From Bacteroidota bacterium (GTDB lineage Bacteria > Bacteroidota > JABWAT01): a stretch of 64,000 bases of DNA. Both the position numbers and the translations under genes were made by a program. Location: the NCBI GenBank assembly GCA_020161835.1, contig JAIUNL010000002.1, positions 62,001 through 126,000 on the forward strand, given 5' to 3'. The notes under the pieces are model-generated. The model did no database searches. It was not told the origin of the DNA and saw only the letters and a program-made list of their open reading frames with translations. Positions within the stretch are counted from its first letter, which is position 1, and each line of letters begins with the position of its first letter. Positions 54,762 to 62,935 of the stretch are shown here, piece by piece.

Positions 54762-55604
54762 ATGAAACGGGTTCTGTTTTACTTTTTATCTTCCCTTTTT
54801 CTTTTTTTAGCCGGATGTTCAGTTCCCCCACCGGGAACCCATGTCATGACTTACAACATTCGTCTGAACATTGCTTCAGACAGTACAAATGCCTGGCCAA
54901 ACCGGCGAAATGAAGTTTTCAGCCTGATTCGTTTTCACAACCCCGATATTATTGGACTGCAGGAAGTTCTTCCCGATCAGCGGGTTGATCTGGAGGCATT
55001 GAATGATGTTTATCTCTTTGAAGGATCAGGTCGTGAAGATGGTTTTATGAAGGGTGAAGCAACAGTAATCGGACTTAGAAAAGAAAGGTATTCCGTCAAG
55101 GAAACCGGACATTTTTTCTTATCTGAAACACCTGATATTCCTTCTTTAGGATGGGATGCAGCCTGGATCAGGCCAACAATCTGGATTAAAGCACTGGACA
55201 AATCAACCGAAAAAATCATTCTGGTCGTCAATACCCATTTGGACAATATGGGACATCAGGCAAGAATCAACGGCAGCAGGCAAATTGCCGGTTTTATTTC
55301 AAAACAATCGGGGATTCATAGCGTTGTCGTTACCGGAGATTTCAATACCAATCTGGAATCTGGTGAATTGGATTCTCTCAACTCGGCTTATCTGAAACCT
55401 GCTCAGGCAAAATTAAATAGCCCGGCTTATGGTCCGAACTGGTCTTTTCAGGGATTTGGATCAGTTCCAATTCAAGAGAGGCAATTAATTGATTTTATTT
55501 TTCTTTCGGAAGGATGGACAGTTGTGCGCCTTGGGGTTTTAACAGACCGGATGACAGAAAAATGGCCAAGTGATCACTGTCCGGTTTTGGTTGAACTCAA
55601 ATAG
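54762..55604 (+). CDS. Endonuclease/exonuclease/phosphatase-fold lipoprotein
   Basis: A 280-residue lipoprotein (lipobox LFLFLAGCSV) with a DNase I-like domain: MTYNIRLNIASD, GLQEVLPDQ (metal Glu), VVVTGDFNTN, and SDHCPVLVEL at the end. Similar small proteins in Bacteroidota hydrolyse phosphodiesters or phospholipids at the cell surface. Unlike the T9SS protein at 26210, this one is lipid-anchored. The next gene begins 14 bp later. Confidence 0.9.
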   Translation: MKRVLFYFLSSLFLFLAGCSVPPPGTHVMTYNIRLNIASDSTNAWPNRRNEVFSLIRFHNPDIIGLQEVLPDQRVDLEALNDVYLFEGSGREDGFMKGEATVIGLRKERYSVKETGHFFLSETPDIPSLGWDAAWIRPTIWIKALDKSTEKIILVVNTHLDNMGHQARINGSRQIAGFISKQSGIHSVVVTGDFNTNLESGELDSLNSAYLKPAQAKLNSPAYGPNWSFQGFGSVPIQERQLIDFIFLSEGWTVVRLGVLTDRMTEKWPSDHCPVLVELK

Positions 55605-55618
55605 ACGTTAAATTTTAT

Positions 55619-56167
55619 ATGGCATCAGAACCTAAATATGAAGATTACTCTTTATCTGAATTACAGGATTCCCTTAAAAATATAGACAAAGAGAAATATC
55701 CAAGTCGGTTCCAAAAAATACAATATGAAATAGACAGACGAAGCAAAACCAGTGGCATAGAAAAAGAAAAGAAAATAACGTATGTTACCGGTCCAAATAA
55801 GGTAATTATTTTTTATTCTATATTATCAACAATTATTGGATCATTCTTTATTTATAGTTCACTGATGCTGTTATTTAATTTAGTTTTAATAACACCAAGT
55901 TATTTCTATTATCGAAATAAAAGGAATAATCATTATTTGGTTAAATGGTCAATTGGAATTGTGTTTATTGGTTTAAGTTTTATTTTTTATTTCTATCCAA
56001 TAAACTTTGATAAAAGTACAATAGTTTACGGTATACCTTTTATGATTGCTGCATTTCAAGATGGAGTCGATTTTCCAAATTCATTATTAATTGTTGCAGT
56101 AATTCTGAATTCCATATCGTGGTATTTATTTTCAAAAATAATTATAATAAGAAATAGGAAAATCTAA
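55619..56167 (+). CDS. Hypothetical membrane protein with N-terminal helical motif
   Basis: A 182-residue protein. The N-terminal YEDYSLSELQDSLKNIDKEK followed by YPSRFQKIQYEIDRR is a short helical motif found in unrelated membrane proteins of many bacteria; the rest is four membrane helices. The function is unknown. Strongly AT-rich compared with its neighbour. It may be translated with the DNase I-fold lipoprotein (14 bp apart). Confidence 0.7.
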   Translation: MASEPKYEDYSLSELQDSLKNIDKEKYPSRFQKIQYEIDRRSKTSGIEKEKKITYVTGPNKVIIFYSILSTIIGSFFIYSSLMLLFNLVLITPSYFYYRNKRNNHYLVKWSIGIVFIGLSFIFYFYPINFDKSTIVYGIPFMIAAFQDGVDFPNSLLIVAVILNSISWYLFSKIIIIRNRKI

Positions 56168-56297
56168 CAAACAATTTCAGGCTGACCCGAGAATAGTTGG
56201 CATGAAATTGAGTTTATGGTTCGTTCAAATAAATTGTAAATATGTGCTGTGTTCTGGGTCAACCTAAATTGGTCGTTATGCTATTAAACCCTGATTT

Positions 56298-56585
56298 TCA
56301 TCTGATAATCAAGGCAGCAGCAAAAAGAAACGGGATGACCAGGTTAACCATGGCTGCATCGCGGTAATGTTCGAGAACATAAAGAATGCGGGAGGAAATA
56401 AGAGAGATTAAAAAGAAAAACGGATAAAACATGAGATTCCCACCAAACAACTGGTGGAACCCTGGTTCTGACTTGCCGCTAAAAAGTACTGCTATTGACA
56501 ACCCAACTGACAAAATAAATCCAATCATGACGACAAACGCGACCTGATTGTTTAGTTTTTTAAGTCCCTGCGTTCCTGTTTTCAT
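56298..56585 (-). CDS. Small membrane protein of unknown function
   Basis: A 95-residue protein with about three membrane segments (VAFVVMIGFILSVGLSIAVLF; LMFYPFFFLISLISSRILY; NLVIPFLFAAALII). ATG 56585 has GGAG at 6 nt spacing, better than an upstream TTG at 56615. No family recognised. Confidence 0.65.
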   Translation of the reverse strand: MKTGTQGLKKLNNQVAFVVMIGFILSVGLSIAVLFSGKSEPGFHQLFGGNLMFYPFFFLISLISSRILYVLEHYRDAAMVNLVIPFLFAAALIIR

Positions 56586-56822
56586 ATTCTGCTCCAACTC
56601 ACAATTTTGCTTCAATACAAAAGTATGAAATACTTTTGTTCCAGTTGTACGGATTTAGATACGAATTGGTTTTATAAATCTACAAATTGTAAATATTTTA
56701 CTTATTAACGTTCTTTTCGCTATTCGCTTTATATAAATATGCTTTTGCAGTTATTAACGTTCGTATGTAAACATAAATAGGAAAACAGGGAATTTTCTAT
56801 TTTTCACCAGATAAAAGAAAAT

Positions 56823-56954
56823 GTCATTCCCGCGAAAGCGGGAATCCAGTGTTCTGGGAAGTTCATCCCTGACTTTTAATATGACCGGTGTCTAGATGAG
56901 AAGAAAATACAGGATTTGCTTCACACATTTCATGACCCGCCTTCGCGGGAATGA
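56823..56954. repeat. Pair of GTCAT/ATCCA hairpins, one truncated
   Basis: A full copy at 56823-56848 (core CCCGC/GCGGG) and a truncated inverted partner at about 56936-56954. The gap 56586-57027 also contains direct repeats TTATTAACGTTC at 56702 and 56751 and the terminator at 56977-57008, but no gene. Confidence 0.7.
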
Positions 56955-56976
56955 CAATAACAAAAAAACCAAAAAA

Positions 56977-57008
56977 AAATGCCGGGTTTTACTTAAACCA
57001 CGGCATTT
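56977..57008 (-). terminator. Intrinsic terminator behind the double-receiver regulator
   Basis: On the minus strand AAATGCCG...CGGCATTT with an inner GGTTT/AAACC pairing, followed by a T9 run. It ends 19 bp after the stop at 57028. Confidence 0.8.
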
Positions 57009-57027
57009 AAATCTATCTTTTCACTAC

Positions 57028-57978
57028 TTACCTTCTGGCGAGAAGTGCCTGAGCGGCGCGGAGTCTGAGTCGGAGTGCACTTTCATTCTGCGAGTTGGAA
57101 TCCTGTTGGGGAGCAATGGTTTCAGAAACAAATTTGGTGCTGGCCATGGCGTTTCCTTTAATTGCCCTGGACTGCATGATGCCGTCTGAAATCGTCTTTT
57201 CAATCATGGTCTGATCAGTCGGTTTAACCAGATATTTAAACACTTGCAGTTCGTTGATTGACCTGACAGCAAGGGTTGCATCTTTGACTTCGGTAAGAAT
57301 CACGGTAACCGTCTGTGGATATTCCTTTTTGATTGTATTCAGGAAGGAAATACCATCAACGCCATCTTCAAAAACCACATTGCTCACAATAACCGAAACC
57401 GGTTTCTGAGCCATTTCTTTAAATGCTTCATCAACTGACGTCGCCATGGTAATATTAAACTTATTTCCGAACTGATTTGCCAGTCGCTTCACTTCTTCCG
57501 GACTGTAATCAACAAAAAGAACATCACCCTTTTTCTCTTCAACCTCAATATGAACAGAGGCAGCAGTCGCACCACCGACAGGTTTTGGAGCGGAGGCCTG
57601 AAGATCATTGATCTTGTCGTAAATCTGGATTCCCAGTTTCACGATATTGATCAGATTATCAGCCTTCCAGGGTTTATTGATGTATCTGAAAACCTCGCCG
57701 GCATTCACTGAATTGATAATTGAGTCCAGGTCAGAATACCCGGTGAGCAATATCCGAATGGATTTGGGCGAAAGTTCCCTGGCCTTTTTCAACACTTCAT
57801 GACCCAACATACCCGGCATACGCTGATCGCAGATAATTACTTTATATTCTGATTTCGCAATCAGTTCAAGGGCTTTAAATCCATCAGGAGCCGTACTGAC
57901 CTCAAAGTCGTCTTCAAGAAGACGGGTAAGTGAGGTCAGGATCATGGGTTCATCGTCAATAAGCAGAATTCGTGACAT
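57028..57978 (-). CDS. Response regulator with two receiver domains
   Basis: A 316-residue protein. Receiver 1 has ILLIDDEP, the phospho-acceptor in VIICDQRMPGM, and the KPW motif in RYINKPWK. Receiver 2 (from about 150) is degenerate: the acceptor position reads VIVSNVVFEDG, with Asn for Asp. The C-terminal 40 residues are a Gln/Asn/Ser-rich tail. No DNA-binding or enzymatic output was found. It lies 23 bp downstream of a HisKA kinase and is probably its partner; the second receiver may be a protein-binding or sensing platform. Confidence 0.88.
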   Translation of the reverse strand: MSRILLIDDEPMILTSLTRLLEDDFEVSTAPDGFKALELIAKSEYKVIICDQRMPGMLGHEVLKKARELSPKSIRILLTGYSDLDSIINSVNAGEVFRYINKPWKADNLINIVKLGIQIYDKINDLQASAPKPVGGATAASVHIEVEEKKGDVLFVDYSPEEVKRLANQFGNKFNITMATSVDEAFKEMAQKPVSVIVSNVVFEDGVDGISFLNTIKKEYPQTVTVILTEVKDATLAVRSINELQVFKYLVKPTDQTMIEKTISDGIMQSRAIKGNAMASTKFVSETIAPQQDSNSQNESALRLRLRAAQALLARR

Positions 57979-58001
57979 GTTAGTATTCCAGTTTTCTTAG
58001 T

Positions 58002-60074
58002 TCAATTTTGGGATTGGCGAAGCGGTAAGGTAATGGTGAATTCTGTCCCTTTTCCAACTTCGCTGCTCACACTGATAGACCCTTTGTGCTGTTCAATAAT
58101 TTTAAAGGCGATAGAAAGACCGAGCCCAGTTCCCTGTCCGACCGGTTTGGTGGTAAAGAACGGTTCGAAAATTTTCTGAAGATTTTCGTCAGAAATTCCC
58201 TTTCCAGTATCTCTGAATTTAAGAACAGCGACCTGACTTCCACCAGAATTATCAAATTTGGTTGAAATGAACATCTCACCGGCAGGATCACAAGCCTGAG
58301 CGGCGTTGGTGATCAGATTCAGGAATACCTGGTTTAGTCGTGCAGGAAAACATTCAACGATCATTCCGTTTGTGAAATCACGATGAACTTCAAGTTTGTG
58401 CTTGATCTGGTTGTGAGCAATTTTCAGCGTAGTATCAATTCCCTCGTTCAGGTCAACCGTTTTAAACTGGGTTTCATCGAGACGGGAGAAGTTTTTCAGA
58501 TCCATAACCAATTCCTGAATCCGGTCAATACCCACAATTGATTCTTCCAGGATGGATTTTACTTTTTCAACGTAGGAAGGCACTTCCATTTTCTTGGCAT
58601 TTTCGGCAACTTCCATCAACTGAGATTCAAGATCATCGATACTGCCGTTGATCAGATTATTTCTGAGGTTATGATATTTGTCAAGCAGGTCAATCTGACG
58701 GGTTTGATGCCGTTCAAGCAATTCAATGTTATTGCGGACGAAACCCAATGGTGTGTTAACTTCATGGGCAATACCAGCCACCATCTGACCCAGGGACGCC
58801 ATCTTTTCTGATTGAATCAGCTGAGACTGCTGTTCCCTGATTTGTTTGTAACTGTCTTCAATTTCTTTGTTTCTTTGAATCAGAGCTCTGCCGATTGTGT
58901 TGAAAGAAACACCAACCTGAGCCAGTTCATCGCGGGCATCAAGGTGAACTTCTTCATCTGTATTTCCGGAAACGAGTTTTTGCGCAATTTCATCAAGGGA
59001 ACCTACTGTTTTTCTTACTGCCAGATAAAATCCAACCAGCAGGTAAATAATCACGACAAGAAATATCGGCACCAAAAGCTGAATCAATTTCTTCTGCTGA
59101 TTAAAGGCATCAATACGAATAATCAGCAAATCATCAAGTGCTGAAAGCTGAGCCATGTACAAATCCCGCAGGGCAACAGAGGCCTGATCGGAAGCAATAC
59201 TATATTCTGGCGTGTTAAAAAATAGCGTATCGCCAGAAAGCCGACCCTGATCGGATATTGAAAGCATTTCCTTAAGTGTTTCACTGGCAGTTTTCACAAT
59301 TCCTGAGATTTCACTTTCAACAAAGGCGTCTGGTTTTGCATTATTTATTTCATAGGTAATCTGCATTCCCCGCTCAAGTGCATCAAGATTTGATCTGATC
59401 AAACCCGGATTACCATAGAGTAACTGAATTTTTTCAGCCTGACTTAAAGCCCGGTTGTTGTAAATTGAGGCGGCAAGATTTCGGGAAGTCTCAACATCAC
59501 GAATCAAGGCCGGAACTTTGAGAATGATGGCATCCATGAGATAATAGGAATCCAAATCAGGATCCAGAATCAGGTTTGATTTATCGCCAACTTTATATAG
59601 AAGACTCAATACTTTTTCCTGAAGTGCAACGTGGGTTGCCATCAGTTTATCATAATCGCCCCCGGTTTCAATCCGGGTATTCAGAGAAGCCCAATCGGTC
59701 TGGACATCTATCCAATCCTGAGTGACTTCAAGTTCTTCGCCGATCAATTTATTTACAGAATCAACTTTACCAAATGCAGTCAGAACCTGACCGCCAGTTT
59801 GCTGAAAACTTTCAAGAGCAGTTGAATCGCCAAGTAAAAACCGGTTATGATCCCGCTGATAATCCATCAACGAAGCATACATGACATGAAGCGGTTCAAG
59901 ATAGGCATTACCCACCCGTTCTTTGGCTCCAAAATCGATTGCTTCATTACGAATGGTAATGAGCACGTAAACCAGTAAGGCCGATGGTATGAGGAAGATA
60001 AGTGAGATGAGTAAAAATTTGACCGGATACTTAAGGCGGTTCATGAGGTAAATGGCGGGAGCAAACAAATTCAT
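58002..60074 (-). CDS. Membrane sensor histidine kinase with HAMP domain
   Basis: A 690-residue kinase: N-terminal membrane helix (FLLISLIFLIPSALLVYVL), a helical periplasmic sensor of about 280 residues, a second membrane helix (LVPIFLVVIIYLLVGFYLA), a HAMP domain, a coiled linker, and HisKA/HATPase_c. Phospho-acceptor His at about 437 in AGIAHEVNTPLGF; N-box NQVFLNLITNAAQAC, G boxes DTGKGIS and GTGLGLS. It is preceded by a canonical promoter at 60140-60169. Its partner is probably the double-receiver regulator immediately downstream. Confidence 0.92.
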   Translation of the reverse strand: MNLFAPAIYLMNRLKYPVKFLLISLIFLIPSALLVYVLITIRNEAIDFGAKERVGNAYLEPLHVMYASLMDYQRDHNRFLLGDSTALESFQQTGGQVLTAFGKVDSVNKLIGEELEVTQDWIDVQTDWASLNTRIETGGDYDKLMATHVALQEKVLSLLYKVGDKSNLILDPDLDSYYLMDAIILKVPALIRDVETSRNLAASIYNNRALSQAEKIQLLYGNPGLIRSNLDALERGMQITYEINNAKPDAFVESEISGIVKTASETLKEMLSISDQGRLSGDTLFFNTPEYSIASDQASVALRDLYMAQLSALDDLLIIRIDAFNQQKKLIQLLVPIFLVVIIYLLVGFYLAVRKTVGSLDEIAQKLVSGNTDEEVHLDARDELAQVGVSFNTIGRALIQRNKEIEDSYKQIREQQSQLIQSEKMASLGQMVAGIAHEVNTPLGFVRNNIELLERHQTRQIDLLDKYHNLRNNLINGSIDDLESQLMEVAENAKKMEVPSYVEKVKSILEESIVGIDRIQELVMDLKNFSRLDETQFKTVDLNEGIDTTLKIAHNQIKHKLEVHRDFTNGMIVECFPARLNQVFLNLITNAAQACDPAGEMFISTKFDNSGGSQVAVLKFRDTGKGISDENLQKIFEPFFTTKPVGQGTGLGLSIAFKIIEQHKGSISVSSEVGKGTEFTITLPLRQSQN

Positions 60075-60139
60075 CGTTCTTTTTACCTTATCTTTTAATT
60101 ATTTTATGACTGATTCCATTGTTTTGTAAACAGTAATAA

Positions 60140-60169
60140 CAAATATACAAAATATATTACAGTTCACAA
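60140..60169 (-). promoter_or_regulatory. Promoter for the kinase/regulator pair
   Basis: On the minus strand TTG (60167-60169), 19 nt, TATATTTG (60140-60147). This is the clearest TTG-N19-TAnnTTTG match in the window. The leader to ATG 60074 is about 60 nt. Confidence 0.7.
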
Positions 60170-60218
60170 CAAGAAGCGATAGAATAGGAAATTGTGAAAG
60201 ACAGGTCAATTCATGACC

Positions 60219-60255
60219 CTTTTAGTCCGGAATAATTTCTTATCCGGACTAAAAG
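60219..60255. terminator. Hairpin behind the TerC gene
   Basis: A perfect 13-bp stem CTTTTAGTCCGGA/TCCGGACTAAAAG with an 11-nt loop, 18 bp past the TerC stop. It lacks a long U-tract on the minus strand, so termination is likely but not certain. Confidence 0.55.
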
Positions 60256-60273
60256 AATGCAAAAGGTGAGCCA

Positions 60274-61206
60274 TTATTTCTGGAGGCCGGCAGACTTTGG
60301 TTTGTGAAGAAGGGAAAGTATAACTGAAGCAGCCAGAATTCCAACCACAACCAGCAGGGAAACCATAATCGGAATTTTGAACAAATCCACAATCATCATC
60401 TTGGTTCCGACAAAAACAAGAATCAGTGCAAGTCCGTACTTGAGGTAGTGGAAAAGATCCATTATTCCGGAGAGCGCAAAATAGAGAGACCGAAGTCCGA
60501 GAATAGCAAATACATTTGAGGTGTAAACAATGAATGGATTTGTAGTAATTGCAAAGATTGCCGGAATGGAATCGACGGCAAAAACGAGATCGGTTATTTC
60601 GATAACAAGAACCACGACGAACAGCGGTGTAGCAAAGGTTTTTCCATCAATTTTTGTAAAGAACCGGTTGCCCACATAGTCTTTGGTTACCGGAAAATAT
60701 TTTCTGAACAGTTTGACGATCGGATTTTTTTCAGGATCCATCTGTTCATCACTCTGAATTCCCATTTTTATTCCGGTAAAGACCAGAAATCCACCAAAAA
60801 TGTAAATGATCCAATGAAATTCCTGAATAAGAGCAGCACCAACCAGAATCAGAACAAATCTCATAATCAGTGCACCGATGATTCCCCAGAAGAGAACTTT
60901 GTGCTGATATTGTGGGGGGACAGCGAAGTAGGAAAAGACCATGATGAAGACAAAAATATTGTCAACACTCAACGATTTTTCAATCAGATAACCGGTTAAA
61001 AACTGTAATCCGGTTTCAGATCCCATCCACTTGTAGATAAGGATGTTAAAAAGTAGGGCTAATGTAACCCAAAATGCACTCCACCAGAGCGCACTTTTTA
61101 CAGATGGCGTTTCAGATTTTTTGTGAAAAATACCCAGATCGAGCAGAAGAAGAGCCAGAATTCCTGCATTAAAGAAAACCCAGTGCCAAACCGTAATTTC
61201 AACCAT
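60274..61206 (-). CDS. TerC/Alx family integral membrane protein
   Basis: A 310-residue protein with about nine membrane helices. It has the two family acidic motifs: GYLIEKSLSVDNIFVF and VIEITDLVFAVDSIPAIF. Members of this family (Alx, MeeF) export Mn2+; others relate to tellurite resistance. ATGs at 61206 and 61212 are both possible. It is 89 bp from the small membrane protein gene upstream. The neighbouring ferritin-like gene supports a role in metal homeostasis, but this is inferred from context. Confidence 0.92.
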   Translation of the reverse strand: MVEITVWHWVFFNAGILALLLLDLGIFHKKSETPSVKSALWWSAFWVTLALLFNILIYKWMGSETGLQFLTGYLIEKSLSVDNIFVFIMVFSYFAVPPQYQHKVLFWGIIGALIMRFVLILVGAALIQEFHWIIYIFGGFLVFTGIKMGIQSDEQMDPEKNPIVKLFRKYFPVTKDYVGNRFFTKIDGKTFATPLFVVVLVIEITDLVFAVDSIPAIFAITTNPFIVYTSNVFAILGLRSLYFALSGIMDLFHYLKYGLALILVFVGTKMMIVDLFKIPIMVSLLVVVGILAASVILSLLHKPKSAGLQK

Positions 61207-61295
61207 AACCATCCAATTTTGTCAATAATCAGACTGAACAACAATTCCCATGAGAAAAGTTCAAAAAAGCTATAGTTTAGATATTCCGGGCAAAA

Positions 61296-61481
61296 TTATG
61301 CTGGGGTAAACATGAAATTAACACTGACAATGTAATATAAAATGGCTACAAACATCAAAAACAGAAAAACCCAGAAAATCGGAGAATGATGCATCCTTCT
61401 GTAATAAGGCACATGATCTGTTCTATCTTTTACATGTTGCTTTTCAGAAGGCTGAGGTGGTTTTTGGGCGTTTTGTTTCAT
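61296..61481 (-). CDS. Small single-span membrane protein
   Basis: A 61-residue protein: basic, Gln-rich head (MKQNAQKPPQPSEKQHVK), then one membrane helix (PIFWVFLFLMFVAILYYIV), short tail. Its ATG overlaps the stop of the ferritin-like gene (ATGA), so the two are probably made together. No known function. Confidence 0.7.
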   Translation of the reverse strand: MKQNAQKPPQPSEKQHVKDRTDHVPYYRRMHHSPIFWVFLFLMFVAILYYIVSVNFMFTPA

Positions 61482-61804
61482 TTTGATTTACCGTGGTTCC
61501 CTTGATTTAACTTACTGATTTCTTCTTCAACTTCTTTTGCACCATCGGCGTAAAATTTTTTCTCATCGGGTGCGAGTTCGTGCAGTAACCGTAAAAATTC
61601 GCCGGCATGTACCCGTTCCTCATCCGCAATTTCAGTTAAAACCTTCACTGCAAGTTGATTATCGGTAGATTCTGCAAGCTGCATATATAGCTGAACAGCT
61701 TCATACTCAGAAGCAACCATAAACCGAATGGCTCTGATGAGTTCTGAATCGGTTAATTTTTGATCTTTTGCCAAACCTGAAAATGGCGTTCCGAAAGTGG
61801 GCAT
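61478..61804 (-). CDS. Ferritin-like / rubrerythrin-like half-domain protein
   Basis: A 108-residue protein with a two-helix ferritin-like half: iron ligands are likely Glu 33 in ASEYEAVQLY and Glu 63/His 66 in DEERVHAGEF. A normal ferritin or rubrerythrin has four helices in one chain; a two-helix form must dimerise to complete the di-iron site, as in encapsulated ferritins (EncFtn). The segment resembles the ferritin-like domain that is fused to the encapsulin shell in Pyrococcus. No encapsulin shell gene is present in this window. AAAGGA precedes the ATG by 6 nt. It follows a small membrane protein by 22 bp. Confidence 0.82.
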   Translation of the reverse strand: MPTFGTPFSGLAKDQKLTDSELIRAIRFMVASEYEAVQLYMQLAESTDNQLAVKVLTEIADEERVHAGEFLRLLHELAPDEKKFYADGAKEVEEEISKLNQGNHGKSK

Positions 61805-61826
61805 TGAATGTCCTTTCTAAAAGTGG

Positions 61827-61940
61827 TTATTTTTTATTGCGACGTTTGGTAAACCTGACAACAAAGACTGCAATCAGAATGATTGCAATAGGAATAAGTA
61901 AAACGCTCAAACTCATACCGAAAAAGTAGGTGTCCATCAT
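61827..61940 (-). CDS. Very small single-span membrane protein
   Basis: A 37-residue protein starting at ATG 61940 (MMDTYFFGMSLSVLLIPIAI, then IILIAVFVVRFTKRRNKK): one membrane helix and a basic tail. AAAGGA lies 8 nt upstream, which decides this start over the ATG at 61946. Function unknown; placed directly ahead of the ferritin-like gene. Confidence 0.6.
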   Translation of the reverse strand: MMDTYFFGMSLSVLLIPIAIILIAVFVVRFTKRRNKK

Positions 61941-62129
61941 GATCATTTTCCTTTGTAATTTTTGTTGACTAAAGTTAGGCATACCTGAACTGGTAACCTT
62001 TGCATAATTAGCGGATAATGTTACATCTTTCACACATTGACGGTAATGGTTAATTATCAATGGTGAATGATTAACGTGGAATGGAGAAGGAAATACATTC
62101 AAAATATTTCCACTCTAAACGGGGTTGGA

Positions 62130-62660
62130 TTTTCGCTTTTTAATGAACGGTAACCCCGCTGGGGTTCCAATAATTCACATTTCTGGTTCGGGGGGGGGGA
62201 ATCGTTGAATTTGAATGCTGCAATCAGGCTCCAGCGGAGCCAAATATTGGTAGAATAACAAAACAACCAAATCCCCCGCTCCGGCGGAGCGGAATAAACC
62301 CTTCCTATCACACCAAATTGGTCAATAACCACATTCCGCCCTTCTGGGGCGGTGATTCTTTTTCATGGTCGGTTTTTCTACCAAAATTTCACCCCGCTGG
62401 GGTGAGGACTATTTCGCATTTCCGTTTTGGGTTAAACGTCGAATTTGAATGCTGCAATCAGGCTCCAGCGGAGCCAAATATTGGTAGAATTACAAAACAA
62501 CAAAATCCCCCGCTCCGACGGAGCGGAATAGACCCTTCCTATCACCCTAATTGGTCAATAACCACATTCCGCCCTTCTGGGGCGGTCATCGCATTCATGT
62601 TTTTGTTTTCTACCAAGATTCCACCCCGCTGGGGTGAGGAAACCCAAATTCCGTATTTTT
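62130..62660. repeat. Tandem cassette of short C/G-rich hairpins, period 234 bp
   Basis: The gap 61941-62935 holds about 2.3 copies of a 234-bp unit; the segment starting GAATTTGAATGCTGCAATCA occurs at 62207 and 62441. Each unit has hairpins GGCTCC-AGC-GGAGCC (62227-62241), CCGCTCC-GGC-GGAGCGG (62276-62292), CCGCCC-TTCT-GGGGCGG (about 62337-62352) and ACCCC-GCT-GGGGT (62391-62402). Open frames across it are repeat-derived and not reported as genes. A degraded GAGGCTCTCGA-loop copy follows at 62739. Confidence 0.75.
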
Positions 62661-62935
62661 TTTTCAAATAATTGTATTTATCCTGTTCATCCTGAATATC
62701 CATGTTAAAAAATGCATTTTCATTTCCGCCCCGGCACTTCGAGAGCCTCACCGGTGCTATCCAAGGCTTCGCCATGGGCAGGTAAACATGTAACCCCTTC
62801 GGGATTCGAAAATTCATTTACCATTAACCATTTAACAATTATAATTAACCTTTTCCCCAATTCGATTTTTATTGATGTCATTTGTAACTTTCGGGATTTA
62901 ATACCGTGTAATTAAATAAATTCAGCGGGGGTTAT

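Noticed and set aside
61478..61804. Standard rubrerythrin or ferritin
   Set aside because: Only one ExxH motif and two core helices; no rubredoxin CxxC domain.
62204..62660. CRISPR array
   Set aside because: Units are 234 bp and themselves composed of several palindromes; no short direct repeat with unique spacers, and no cas genes.
62318..62671. Open frame of 117 codons on the plus strand
   Set aside because: It runs through the hairpin cassette with repeated Pro/Arg/Gly words and no start context; it is a product of the repeats.
62542..62817. Open frame of 91 codons on the minus strand
   Set aside because: Composed of the same repeat text read on the other strand.
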